A stretch of DNA of 32,624 nt from SAR324 cluster bacterium (GTDB taxonomy: Bacteria; SAR324; NAC60-12). The stretch covers positions 1 through 32,624 of the forward strand of contig JACNJW010000068.1 in the NCBI GenBank assembly GCA_014382365.1, written 5' to 3'. A model generated the notes under the pieces. It was not told the origin of the DNA. It saw nothing but the letters and a program-made list of their open reading frames with translations, and ran no database searches. This document shows, one piece after another, positions 25,251 through 32,624 of the stretch. The stretch's first letter is position 1. The number at the start of each line of letters is the position of its first letter. The translations under genes were made by a program, and so were the position numbers.

Positions 25251-26508
25251 GTCATTTCTCAAGTTACTTTTTGAAACTGCTGTTGCTAAGGCACAGCCTG
25301 CACAATGTCTCCCTCCTTTTCTAGAAAAAATTATACGACCATCCGGTAGAACTGTTGTTTTTGGTGCAGGTAAGGCTTCTGCGGCGATGGCACAGGTTGC
25401 TGAACGACATCTCGCTTGGCCTTTAGAAGGTTTGGTGGTAACTCGCTACGGTCATGCAGTTCCCTGTCAACAGCTGGAAATAGTGGAGGCGGGACACCCT
25501 GTTCCGGATCAAAATGGTGTTACTGCTGCCGCGAGGATGCTCGAAACTGCTGCAGGATTAAACCGGAACGACCTGGCTCTCTGTTTAATTTCCGGTGGAG
25601 GCTCCTCTCTTTTGTCACTACCTGCGCCCGGTTTGAGTCTGCCTGACAAACAGTGTGTTACAACTCTGTTGCTGAAATCCGGTGCTACTATTCACGAAAT
25701 GAATTGTGTGCGAAAACACCTTTCTGCAATCAAGGGTGGAAAACTTGCTGCTGAGACTGCACCTGCAAAACTGCTGATGTTTGCTATCTCAGATGTGGTT
25801 GGTGATGATTTGGCCGTAATTGCTTCCGGACCAACGGTGGCTGATTCAAGCACATTTGAAGATGCTTTGGAAATACTTCTAAAATACAATATTCAGGAAC
25901 CACTTTCAGTACTGCAGCATTTGCAGAAGGCAGAATCTGAAACACTAAAAGTGCAGGATCAGTTTTTGAAAAATGTTGAAAACTACTTAATCGCAACACC
26001 TATGCAGTCACTGGAAGCAGCAGCACAAGTTGTTTCTGCGGCAGGAATGAAGGCGCAAATTTTAGGAGACAACATCGAAGGAGAGTCCGGTAAAGTGGCT
26101 CAGGAACAGGCGGCAATTGCTCTGGCAGTTCAGCAGCAACTTAGTTCGGACTCGAAACCGACAGTTCTGCTTTCAGGCGGAGAAACAAGTGTCAAAGTTA
26201 GCGGTTCAGGACGCGGTGGGCCTAATACTGAATTCCTGCTGACACTAATGCAGGAACTGCAGGGACGGGCCGGAATCTGGGCACTTGCCTGTGATACTGA
26301 TGGTATCGATGGAACGGAAGATAATGCCGGTGCCTTAATTACACCTCAAAGTTTTATTAAAGCATCAAATTTGGGTTTGGAACCTGCAGTATTTCTTGCA
26401 GATAATGACGCCTATAGTTTTTTTGAGGCCCTTGGTGATCTGGTTTCACCTGGACCGACAATGACTAATGTCAATGATTTTCGTGCGATTTTAGTTATGT
26501 CTCAGTAA
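25240..26508 (+). CDS. Glycerate 2-kinase (MOFRL family)
   Basis: The enzyme phosphorylates glycerate to 2-phosphoglycerate, which enters glycolysis. The 422-residue protein has the MOFRL/DUF4147 layout: FGAGKASAAM near residue 41, GHPVPD at 85-90, LISGGGSSLLSLP at 116-128, then the C-terminal MOFRL part with LLSGGETSVKV, GRGGPNTEF and ACDTDGIDGTEDNAGA. It starts eleven bases before the glcF stop and so belongs to the same transcript. In the pathway it follows glycolate oxidation, glyoxylate carboligation and tartronate semialdehyde reduction, of which the middle enzymes are not in this window. The ttuD/gckA names would both be defensible. Confidence 0.92.
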   Translation: MDPESFLKLLFETAVAKAQPAQCLPPFLEKIIRPSGRTVVFGAGKASAAMAQVAERHLAWPLEGLVVTRYGHAVPCQQLEIVEAGHPVPDQNGVTAAARMLETAAGLNRNDLALCLISGGGSSLLSLPAPGLSLPDKQCVTTLLLKSGATIHEMNCVRKHLSAIKGGKLAAETAPAKLLMFAISDVVGDDLAVIASGPTVADSSTFEDALEILLKYNIQEPLSVLQHLQKAESETLKVQDQFLKNVENYLIATPMQSLEAAAQVVSAAGMKAQILGDNIEGESGKVAQEQAAIALAVQQQLSSDSKPTVLLSGGETSVKVSGSGRGGPNTEFLLTLMQELQGRAGIWALACDTDGIDGTEDNAGALITPQSFIKASNLGLEPAVFLADNDAYSFFEALGDLVSPGPTMTNVNDFRAILVMSQ

Positions 26509-26533
26509 TAACAGAGAGTTCTGAATTTGAGTC

Positions 26534-26845
26534 TTACTCTCCACGCCAGCGGTAGTGTTCAAGATCTGTCCTGCCTTTTTGATCAAAGCGAACACCTTCA
26601 GCCTCCAAAAGTTCACGCTGAAGTGTTTCACCTGAGCCTCCGCTTCTGGCACTGATTGCTCCCTGAAAATTGATTACTCTATGCCAGGGAATATCTGAGT
26701 CAATTGGAATTGCAGCTGCAGCATAGCCCACCATTCGAGCAGTACAGCTACCTGTTATTTCTGCAATTTGACCGTAGGTAGCAACTTTGCCGCAAGGAAT
26801 CAGTCGAATAATCTGATGTATTTGCTGATAGATTGGCGATTTCAC
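26534..26845 (-). CDS. Alkyltransferase-like protein (ATL), no reactive Cys
   Basis: This 103-residue protein matches the C-terminal DNA-binding domain of O6-alkylguanine-DNA alkyltransferases (IPCGKVATYGQIAEITG, then VGYAAAAIP). The active site PCHR is PWHR here (residues 53-56), with Trp54 in place of the alkyl-accepting cysteine. This is the hallmark of alkyltransferase-like proteins such as E. coli YbaZ, which bind alkylated guanine and hand the lesion to nucleotide excision repair. It starts with GTG six bases after the stop of the unknown 422-residue gene and is convergent with the kinase gene. Confidence 0.9.
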   Translation of the reverse strand: MKSPIYQQIHQIIRLIPCGKVATYGQIAEITGSCTARMVGYAAAAIPIDSDIPWHRVINFQGAISARSGGSGETLQRELLEAEGVRFDQKGRTDLEHYRWRGE

Positions 26846-26851
26846 TGCGTA

Positions 26852-28120
26852 TTAACTGTTGGATTTTGCCAAATCTCTAGTTTTAGTTTGCAGAGTTGGA
26901 ATATCTGCTGTTGCAGATTTGCTGTTATTTGGTACAAGTTGAAGATGTTCCTGTACTTTGGTTGCCGGAGTTGGTTCAGAAGCAATAGTACTGGAAGTAG
27001 TTTCGATAAAACTAAAATCCTTCTCAAAAAAAGTCATCCACTCATAATCTTCATTCAGGCTTCTTAAGCGCAGAATCTGATTTTCATAGATTGAGATGAT
27101 AAAGTCATCTTCCAGCATCGGCATGGGATGGGAAACTACTTGGAACTCAGAGGTGCAGCTGCCGATTGCATTACCTAAAATAAGGAAATCATTGGGGTCA
27201 TTTCCAAAGAGTGCTGCTTGGATATGTCCGGATTTGCCGACAAGTCCCAGTCGTTTATAGGAGCTGTTGAGACTGATATCACGTAGTTTTACCATCACAT
27301 CTTTTGTGACTACTGTTTCAATCATTGGTCCTTCTTCAGGTGGATTCCAACGTGAAGCAAAATTAAAAGAACTGGTTGCAGGTTTAAGATTCAGCGTCTG
27401 TTCCTTATTTGTACTGTGATTCTTGACATGAAGTCGATTTGAGACTACCTGAAATTCTAATTTTGCAGGGTTCTTATTCTTTAATAATTTAAAGAAATCT
27501 GCTTCCAGTTGAATCGACCAGACCGGTTCATTCTCTGGAAATTGTGTTGTCAGATTTGCGGAGATGTTTCCGGATTTCAGAAACACATTTTTTGCAGTTC
27601 CTTCAAGTACAAGATGTAGTGCTTCGTCTCGAAAAATCAGCAACATTCTACCTTTAAAACCCTTTTCCAGATCTACCAGGATTTTGTGCAGATTTACCGA
27701 TATTTGAAAGGAGCCGTCATCTTCAATTTTGAGGAACGGTGTTAAAGATTCTATGAACGTTTCTCCTTTTTGTTGGAAGTAGCCGTTCAGTTTTTTTTCA
27801 TTCCAGAATGTCAGCAGTTCAGGTGGGTCTATTCTGCGTACATCTCCTGGAAAGCTGTTCCTGGTAGATTGCCAGGATGTGGCCTTTTTTTCCTTCACTA
27901 AATCTGTAACAGTCTTTCCGTTATGATCTGTTTGTTGTGTCTGTTTTGCATGATTGATTAAGAGGATAGATGCATCCTTAAAAGGAAATATTCCGACTGA
28001 ATCAATACAAATGAATGGCTTGAAGTCTTTAGTTTTTTCATTCATTGGATTGGTATTGCTGAGAAATTGGTGTTGTTGTCCAAAATTAAAACCGCTTAGC
28101 TTTATGATCTCTTTTGACAT
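26852..28120 (-). CDS. Unknown 422-residue protein
   Basis: I do not recognise a family. The protein has no signal peptide or membrane helix, so it should be cytoplasmic. It appears largely beta-rich, with many alternating hydrophobic segments such as GRMLLIFRDEALHLVLEG, AKLEFQVVSNRLHVKN and DDFIISIYENQILRLRS. The last 60 residues are low in complexity and rich in Ser, Thr, Pro and Lys. A GAGAG-like ribosome binding site lies about ten bases before the ATG at 28120. The ATL gene follows six bases downstream, so the two may be co-transcribed and this protein could be linked to DNA damage, but nothing in its sequence shows this. Confidence 0.55.
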   Translation of the reverse strand: MSKEIIKLSGFNFGQQHQFLSNTNPMNEKTKDFKPFICIDSVGIFPFKDASILLINHAKQTQQTDHNGKTVTDLVKEKKATSWQSTRNSFPGDVRRIDPPELLTFWNEKKLNGYFQQKGETFIESLTPFLKIEDDGSFQISVNLHKILVDLEKGFKGRMLLIFRDEALHLVLEGTAKNVFLKSGNISANLTTQFPENEPVWSIQLEADFFKLLKNKNPAKLEFQVVSNRLHVKNHSTNKEQTLNLKPATSSFNFASRWNPPEEGPMIETVVTKDVMVKLRDISLNSSYKRLGLVGKSGHIQAALFGNDPNDFLILGNAIGSCTSEFQVVSHPMPMLEDDFIISIYENQILRLRSLNEDYEWMTFFEKDFSFIETTSSTIASEPTPATKVQEHLQLVPNNSKSATADIPTLQTKTRDLAKSNS

Positions 28121-28168
28121 TATGCAACTCTCAGGCTAATCTTGACACATCTTTTAAACTAATCGAAA

Positions 28169-28210
28169 TTTTACTAAAACAAGTGCTGGAACAATGCAGT
28201 TTTAGTTAAA
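28169..28210. other. Inverted repeat upstream of the unknown gene
   Basis: ACTAAAAC at 28173-28180 is a perfect complement to GTTTTAGT at 28199-28206, and TTT (28169-28171) pairs with AAA (28208-28210) after one mismatch. It lies about 50 bases before the start of the minus-strand unknown gene. It may be an operator or an RNA hairpin in its leader; no other support exists. Confidence 0.35.
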
Positions 28211-28263
28211 GAAATTAGACGACATGCAGATAAAATAGCTATGACAGGTGAATTAAGGGGATA

Positions 28264-28297
28264 CTGAATTATGGGGCCACACTACTTAATTCAAAAA
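28264..28297. repeat. Palindromic intergenic repeat, copy A
   Basis: This 34-base element has TGAATTA at 28265-28271 and TAATTCA at 28287-28293 as perfect complementary arms around a G+C-richer centre (GGGGCCACACTAC), followed by an A-run. A second copy at 31650-31683 matches it at 28 of 34 positions with the same arms. Just upstream (from about 28249) a fragment TGAATTAAGGGGATAC repeats part of the unit. Read on one strand it could form a hairpin followed by A, or on the other strand T-run then hairpin. Confidence 0.7.
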
Positions 28298-28353
28298 AAT
28301 CTTACAACTGATTTTAGAGACTGATATAATCGAAAAGTAACGGGGATAAAGTA

Positions 28354-28429
28354 TGGAGCGAGAAACGGGATTCGAACCCGCGACCTCAACCTTGGCAAGG
28401 TTGCGCTCTACCAGCTGAGCTATTCTCGC
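28354..28429 (-). tRNA. tRNA-Gly (anticodon GCC)
   Basis: Read on the minus strand, the 76-base sequence starts GCGAGAATAGCTCAGCTGG and ends TTCTCGCTCCA, with CCA encoded. The acceptor arm GCGAGAA pairs with TTCTCGC, the D-arm has AGCTCAGCTGGTAGAGC, the anticodon stem CAACC/GGTTG encloses TTGCCAA (anticodon GCC), and the T-arm has GGTTCGAATCC. The discriminator base U73 fits bacterial glycine tRNA. Standing alone, it is preceded by a good promoter. Confidence 0.96.
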
Positions 28430-28449
28430 TTTAATGGAAATGTACCTTC

Positions 28450-28479
28450 ATTTTATTTGAAGGGATGCAGGATAGTCAA
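28450..28479 (-). promoter_or_regulatory. Promoter of tRNA-Gly
   Basis: On the minus strand TTGACT (28474-28479) and TAAAAT (28450-28455), 18 bases apart, match sigma-70 elements at five of six positions each. Transcription would begin near 28443, about 14 bases before the mature tRNA end. It is among the best promoter matches that I see in the window. Confidence 0.6.
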
Positions 28480-28625
28480 TCTATTTTTTTGAAAACAGAG
28501 TTGCAGTTAATATTATAGCTTAGTGCATGATCTTTGCACTTTAAATTAGATGACTCAAAACAATTAGTTTAAAAGAAGAGTAGCTTTCATTTGAGAAAAT
28601 ATTGCCCACTAAAAACAATGTATAC

Positions 28626-30539
28626 ATGAGAGAAAAAGTTTTAAATATTAATGGATTATTTGCATTATTTTTCCTGCTGACTTTTGCAGGAGAGCTCAGT
28701 GCAGCTTCTCCACAATTTCAACCGGCACCGCTTCGTAATCAGGCATTGATGTTTGAGACAAGTGGGCGCAGCATCGAGAACATCAGCTTAGCTACTTACA
28801 AAAAGTCTAAATCTAAGGTCAAGCAACAGATTCTCACCAAGAAGGAAACAACAGCTGTAACAAAGCCGGTTTTTGAAAAGACGCCGTATAGAAATAGGTT
28901 TTGGCAGGTGGAAGGACAAAGCTATGACATTCCTATTCGTTACAACTCTAAAATAAAAAGAGTGATCCGCAGACTGGTATCTAAGAAACGTAAGCAGATG
29001 ATCAGAGGCATAAAGCGATCTGGCAGATATATACCCATGATCACTGAAATGCTGCGTAAGGAAGGCATGCCACTGGATTTAGCATACGTTGTTCCTGCAG
29101 AAAGTAATTTCAATGTGAGCGCACGCTCACACAAGAGTGCAGTTGGATTATGGCAGTTTATCGCGTCAACAGGCAGGATTTACGGATTAAAAATAAATCG
29201 CTGGGTTGATGAACGTCGCGATCCAGTACTGTCGACAAAAGCCGCAATCACCTACCTGAAGCACCTCTACGGATTGTTTGGTAACTGGGAACTGGCTATA
29301 GCGGCCTACAATACTGGTGAAGGTCGAGTCAAAAGAGCGATCAAAGTGGCCAAGAGACAAGGAAAAAAAACTGATTTCTGGTCCCTGCGTTTGCCTCGTG
29401 AAACCAGAGGTTACGTACCGGCAATAATGGCTATGGCAGTTATCTATAAAAATCCTGAGCGTTATGGTTTAGGACATGTGCGTCCTGATGCCGCCATGGA
29501 TGAAACCAAATCCAGTTTGTCTGTAGCCTTTTCTCTGGAAGAAGTAGCAAAACGTTCAAAGATCTCTTTCAAAACACTGCGTGAAATGAATACTGCTTTG
29601 TTCCTGGGTGTACCTCCCATGACTCAGGCACGTTATTCTTTTTATGTTCCGCAAGAAAATAAAAAACTATTAATTGCTTCACTTGAGAAAAATCCTCAGC
29701 CTTCAAAGAAGTGGGGACTTTCTTATAATGCACTGCTGGGTAATTCTGCAAGAGTGACAACTTTACTTGAAAAGTTTGGAGCACCAATCTACTTTCGCGT
29801 CAGGAATGGAGACAATCTCTGGGATTTGGCCAGAAAACATAAAACCTCAATCCGACGTTTAGCAAGGTGGAACAGGCTGAATTCAAAATCAGTTCTGCAT
29901 GTAAATCGGCGTATGAAAACTTATGTTCCAACCTGGAAAGTTTTCAAGGAAGTTGCCAGGAAATATTCTTCTTCAGGGCCGAGTTTGATAGCCCAGAGAA
30001 TTCGTGTACCAAAAGGCGGAGCACTTTCTAAAATTGCTGAAAAATATCGGACCAGCGTTCGCAAATTAATGAGATGGAACAAACTCTCTAGTCCACATGC
30101 GATCCGGGCGGGGCAGAGTTTGGTTGTCGGTTATCGCAGAATATCCAATACGAGACAACCCCGCAGTATAAGTGTGATCCAAGTTCCAAGAAATACTACA
30201 CTCTCTCACTTGGCGTTACGCTACAAAACTACTGTGAAAAAGTTGATGAGCTGGAATGGCATGAATAATTCTAAGCAGCTGAGGACCGGCATGAGATTAT
30301 TTGTCAAAGCTCCTCCCAAGGGACGTGTAAAACTGCAAAAAAAGGTATTGGCAAAAAGGAGTTCCAGCAGAGCGCCTCAAGTCAGGCACAGAATTATCCG
30401 TGTTCGTAACGGAGATACTTTGTGGAGGATTGCTCGAACTTATCGGACAACAGTCAAGGTCCTGATTTCACTGAATGAACTGACTTCTGCAAACCATCTA
30501 CGGTTAAATCAAAAGTTAATTGTCCCTTCCCGTTCATAA
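28626..30539 (+). CDS. mltD: MltD-type lytic transglycosylase with four LysM domains
   Basis: The enzyme cleaves peptidoglycan between MurNAc and GlcNAc to give 1,6-anhydro ends. From the ATG at 28626 it is 637 residues, with a signal peptide ending near GELSAA. The SLT domain has VVPAESNFN (catalytic Glu159), SAVGLWQFIASTGRIYGL, NRWVDERRDP, AIAAYNTGEGRV and ETRGYVPAIMAMAVI, as in MltD. The C-terminal half holds four LysM repeats (each with a GD/N-x-L-x-x-I/L-A start and a W-N-x-L/M end), which bind glycan. E. coli MltD has two LysM repeats. No lipobox is seen, so unlike E. coli MltD it is probably not a lipoprotein. The frame extends to TTG 28602, but the ATG gives a better signal. Confidence 0.9.
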   Translation: MREKVLNINGLFALFFLLTFAGELSAASPQFQPAPLRNQALMFETSGRSIENISLATYKKSKSKVKQQILTKKETTAVTKPVFEKTPYRNRFWQVEGQSYDIPIRYNSKIKRVIRRLVSKKRKQMIRGIKRSGRYIPMITEMLRKEGMPLDLAYVVPAESNFNVSARSHKSAVGLWQFIASTGRIYGLKINRWVDERRDPVLSTKAAITYLKHLYGLFGNWELAIAAYNTGEGRVKRAIKVAKRQGKKTDFWSLRLPRETRGYVPAIMAMAVIYKNPERYGLGHVRPDAAMDETKSSLSVAFSLEEVAKRSKISFKTLREMNTALFLGVPPMTQARYSFYVPQENKKLLIASLEKNPQPSKKWGLSYNALLGNSARVTTLLEKFGAPIYFRVRNGDNLWDLARKHKTSIRRLARWNRLNSKSVLHVNRRMKTYVPTWKVFKEVARKYSSSGPSLIAQRIRVPKGGALSKIAEKYRTSVRKLMRWNKLSSPHAIRAGQSLVVGYRRISNTRQPRSISVIQVPRNTTLSHLALRYKTTVKKLMSWNGMNNSKQLRTGMRLFVKAPPKGRVKLQKKVLAKRSSSRAPQVRHRIIRVRNGDTLWRIARTYRTTVKVLISLNELTSANHLRLNQKLIVPSRS

Positions 30540-30583
30540 ACAGGATTTTTCTAGATGTGTTCATAATAATTTCTAAAACTGTG

Positions 30584-30659
30584 TCATTTTGAGTACCAGA
30601 ACAGTTCTTTAACAAACCCTCAGTCTGACACTATGAATGTTATTTGGTCCTCAAAATGA
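30584..30659. other. Long-range inverted repeat between mltD and argB
   Basis: TCATTTTGAGTACC (30584-30597) is complementary to GGTCCTCAAAATGA (30646-30659) at 13 of 14 positions, with 48 bases between the arms. It could fold into a stem-loop in the mltD 3' end or the argB leader. No T-run follows immediately, so a terminator is doubtful. Confidence 0.4.
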
Positions 30660-30668
30660 AAGTCTGCA

Positions 30669-30688
30669 TTTCAAGTATTAACTTGAAA
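30669..30688. promoter_or_regulatory. Perfect palindrome upstream of argB
   Basis: TTTCAAGT and ACTTGAAA flank the four bases ATTA, an 8-bp perfect dyad about 80 bases before argB. It could be an operator. It differs from the classical ARG box (AT-centred TGAAT/ATTCA), so I do not assign it to ArgR. Just before argB the ten bases GTATTTAAAT also occur twice (30742-30751, 30761-30770), 19 bases apart. Confidence 0.35.
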
Positions 30689-30768
30689 ATCAGATAACAA
30701 AATTAATTTATTTCCGAAATATAATTCTATAATTTCAAAGAGTATTTAAATAACAAAACGGTATTTAA

Positions 30769-31626
30769 ATGGCATCCTTTACTGAGGAAAAGAAAAAATT
30801 ACTGTTAGAAGCTCTATCTTATATAAAGAGTTTTAATGGAAAAATAGTGGTCATTAAATATGGCGGGGCAGCAATGATTGAGGAGCAGCTCAAGCACGAC
30901 TTTGCACAGGATATTGTGTTGTTGCAGTCACTCGGAATGTTACCTGTCATTATTCACGGCGGTGGACCTGAGGTTTCAAAGGCGATGGAGAGATTAGGAC
31001 AGGAAGTGTCCTTTATTGATGGTTTAAGAGTGACCAGTTCAGAGAATCTGAAAGTTGCGGAAATGGTGCTTTCAGGCACAATTAATAAGGAGATTATCAC
31101 ACACCTGAACACTTTTGGCGGAAAAGCAGTAGGTGTCAGTGGGAAAGACGGCCTCTTAATTGAAGCTAGAAAAAAATCACACCATGGCGGTATTGATCTG
31201 GGTTTTGTTGGAGAAATAGCAAGTGTTAATCCAGAACTGCTGCTGGTGCTGCTCAAGCAGGATTTTATACCGGTTGTCTCTCCAATTGGTCTTGGAAAAG
31301 ATGGCACCACCTATAACATCAATGCAGATACAACTGCTTCTAGGATTGCTGTTGCTCTTGGGGCGCACAAAATAATTTTCATGACTGATGTAGATGGTGT
31401 TCTTGAAGAAGGTAAGTTGTGTGCTCAGTTATCTGCCAACGAAGCAGAGAAACTGATTAAGCAAAAAGTGATTGGCGGAGGAATGGCTCCAAAAGTTGAA
31501 GCTGGTCTTTTTTGTGTTAAAAATGGAGTTGAGTCTGCACAAATAATCAACGGGACAGATCCACATTCTGTTATTGCAGAATTATTTACCGATCAGGGCA
31601 TCGGCACCAAAATAGTTCTGAAATAA
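30769..31626 (+). CDS. argB: Acetylglutamate kinase
   Basis: ArgB phosphorylates N-acetyl-L-glutamate, the second step of arginine synthesis. The 285-residue protein has IKYGGAAM (Lys30 region), IIHGGGPEV near residue 61, GVSGKDG, NINADTTASRIAVALGA and the DVDGVL segment, all typical of amino-acid kinases of the ArgB type. The N-terminal LLLEALSYIKSFNGKIVVIKYGG resembles the longer, arginine-inhibited NAGK enzymes, so feedback inhibition by arginine is likely but inferred. No neighbouring arg genes are in this window. A weak ribosome binding site precedes the ATG, which lies in a GTATTTAAAT repeat. Confidence 0.95.
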   Translation: MASFTEEKKKLLLEALSYIKSFNGKIVVIKYGGAAMIEEQLKHDFAQDIVLLQSLGMLPVIIHGGGPEVSKAMERLGQEVSFIDGLRVTSSENLKVAEMVLSGTINKEIITHLNTFGGKAVGVSGKDGLLIEARKKSHHGGIDLGFVGEIASVNPELLLVLLKQDFIPVVSPIGLGKDGTTYNINADTTASRIAVALGAHKIIFMTDVDGVLEEGKLCAQLSANEAEKLIKQKVIGGGMAPKVEAGLFCVKNGVESAQIINGTDPHSVIAELFTDQGIGTKIVLK

Positions 31627-31649
31627 TTCCTCGATTTTTAGTTGCATTA

Positions 31650-31683
31650 CTGAATTAAGAGGCCGCGATACATAATTCAAAAA
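31650..31683. repeat. Palindromic intergenic repeat, copy B
   Basis: This copy has the same arms as copy A (TGAATTA at 31651-31657, TAATTCA at 31673-31679) around GAGGCCGCGATAC-type sequence and is followed by AAAA. The two copies agree at 28 of 34 positions. It lies just downstream of argB, where it may act as a 3' end structure. The gap 31627-31809 otherwise shows no gene. Confidence 0.7.
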
Positions 31684-31809
31684 GACAACTTCATGCCCAC
31701 TTAAATCCTCTGTTTAGTATTGGTTTCGCCTGATTCTGGGTCAAGTCACGGATGACAAGTTTCAGAGCTATTCTAAAACATTAGTAGTCTGCTGGTCCGC
31801 AAATAGATA

Positions 31810-32466
31810 CTAGTTGCCACGAACTGCTGTCCTGTAATAGCTTGTCATGGCAGCAAGGTCTGCGTCTGGAAACGGATTTTCTAAAGATGTGAGTTGATCA
31901 CCGCGAAGTCCTGTGATCAATCTGGCGACAAACTCTATACGGCTCATAGTACGGGATTGCCTGAAAAGATCAAAAGCCGGAAGTTCATTATTTGACAAAG
32001 CTCCACTGTGACAACCAAGACAGAGAGTTTTGTGAATATTTTCTGCCCGTTTATGAATGGTCTGTGAAGAATCAGTTTGTAGAGCAGGAGAGAGTAGGAG
32101 AGGATATTTAGAAATGAGGTTTTCCAAACCGGAATTGAGTTGGCTAAAATTCCCGGTTTTGAAAAATAACAGCAGATTATTGAAAACAACAGGTGCCTTC
32201 TGAGAAGTGTGTTTGCTTTCTTGATCTGCATAACGCACCAGGAGTTCCAGCATACCCAATTTTTCCTGAACTCTAAGTCTCAATCCCTGTTGTCGAAGCT
32301 CAGTAGCTTCTGAGTCTCCCAGCAATTTAATATCTGCCTGAAGTACCAGCAGATTTGCTGCAAGTCGTCGATTATGTTCACCCTGTGCAAAAGTACCGGG
32401 TACGTCTAACAATATAAACGTACCCAGCAAACAGGAAAAAACAGCAAACTTTAGCAAATGTTTCAT
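31810..32466 (-). CDS. Exported monohaem c-type cytochrome
   Basis: The 218-residue protein has a signal peptide (FAVFSCLLGTFILLDVPGTFA, cleavage near residue 27) and a single haem-binding motif CLGCH (Cys149, Cys152, His153). The C-terminal DADLAAMTSYY resembles the final helix of class I cytochromes c, with the Met as a possible axial ligand. The N-terminal 120 residues are helical and have no known fold. It should act in the periplasm in electron transfer. The gene follows the end of a rhodanese-like gene by 60 bases on the same strand, which suggests a link to sulfur chemistry, as inference only. Confidence 0.75.
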   Translation of the reverse strand: MKHLLKFAVFSCLLGTFILLDVPGTFAQGEHNRRLAANLLVLQADIKLLGDSEATELRQQGLRLRVQEKLGMLELLVRYADQESKHTSQKAPVVFNNLLLFFKTGNFSQLNSGLENLISKYPLLLSPALQTDSSQTIHKRAENIHKTLCLGCHSGALSNNELPAFDLFRQSRTMSRIEFVARLITGLRGDQLTSLENPFPDADLAAMTSYYRTAVRGN

Positions 32467-32526
32467 TGCAACACTATATTTTTGCTGTGTTCAAACTCGA
32501 ATGTAGATGAGTTATTCGTGTCCAGA

Positions 32527-32624
32527 TTAGTAGTTTATTTGGCGCTCCATTGGCAGAGAAGCATCAGCAGTCCATTCGACCATTGAACCGTCGTACATTT
32601 GAGTTTGTTTGTTTCCTACCAACT
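32527..32624 (-). CDS. Rhodanese-like sulfurtransferase, C-terminal end only
   Basis: An open frame runs in from the right edge on the minus strand and ends at TAA (32527-32529). The visible 31 residues include MYDGSMVEW and SLPMER, which match the C-terminal end of thiosulfate or mercaptopyruvate sulfurtransferases (YDGSWxEW...PxE). The active-site cysteine is outside the window. These enzymes transfer sulfane sulfur to thiols or cyanide. The gene is upstream of the cytochrome gene in the same direction. Confidence 0.7.
   Translation of the reverse strand, partial: LVGNKQTQMYDGSMVEWTADASLPMERQINY

Noticed and set aside
30669..30688. ARG box upstream of argB
   Set aside because: The palindrome TTTCAAGT-ATTA-ACTTGAAA does not match the TGAAT/ATTCA half-sites of ArgR.

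Overview
The window looks like a chromosomal segment of an AT-rich, Gram-negative bacterium. Evidence includes type II secretion pseudopilins, outer-membrane beta-barrels with signal peptides, lipoproteins, a LysM lytic transglycosylase, a c-type cytochrome and a bacterial type A RNase P RNA. The gene mix (a MinD-like ATPase paired with a RodZ-type HTH protein, glcDEF with a MOFRL glycerate kinase, long-type ArgB) suggests a delta-proteobacteria-grade or marine SAR324-like lineage, but that is inference from memory of gene families. Shine-Dalgarno signals are often weak and several starts appear to be GTG or TTG, so many start sites are uncertain. Apart from one degenerate resolvase, I see no phage, IS element or CRISPR array.

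Layout. 1-139: edge of a minus-strand lipoprotein gene with 15-bp tandem repeats. 576-4012: plus-strand cluster of a DUF21 membrane protein, a very small (perhaps frameshifted) ORF, an unknown helical protein and an outer-membrane barrel. 4140-4757: YciO-type Sua5/YrdC protein. 4789-6982: minus-strand pseudopilin genes gspG-H-I-J. 7041-7428: rnpB on the plus strand. 7520-9264: minus-strand pair of MinD-like ATPase and J-domain/HTH protein. 9566-9940: small lipoprotein. 9976-14029: minus-strand series HIT protein, Ppx/GppA phosphatase, Era GTPase and a membrane-anchored TPR protein. 14000-17059: a large fusion of a degenerate M1-peptidase-like domain and an Omp85-like barrel, followed by a DUF3426-like membrane protein and a FemAB/GNAT-like acyltransferase. 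19417-20124: a serine-recombinase homologue that lacks the catalytic serine.

20190-26508 is a glycolate-use module: a FadR-family regulator diverges from glcD-glcE-glcF and a glycerate 2-kinase gene, with overlapping ends, so the structural genes should be co-transcribed. The predicted pathway oxidises glycolate to glyoxylate and later returns glycerate to central metabolism as 2-phosphoglycerate. 26534-28120 (minus) holds an alkyltransferase-like repair protein and an unrecognised 422-residue protein. Then come tRNA-Gly(GCC), an MltD-type LysM transglycosylase, argB, a monohaem cytochrome c and the end of a rhodanese gene.

The signals I consider most worth following are the inactive-looking M1/Omp85 fusion, a short palindromic intergenic repeat present twice (28264 and 31650), the possible frameshifted small membrane protein at 1613, and the serine-less resolvase.
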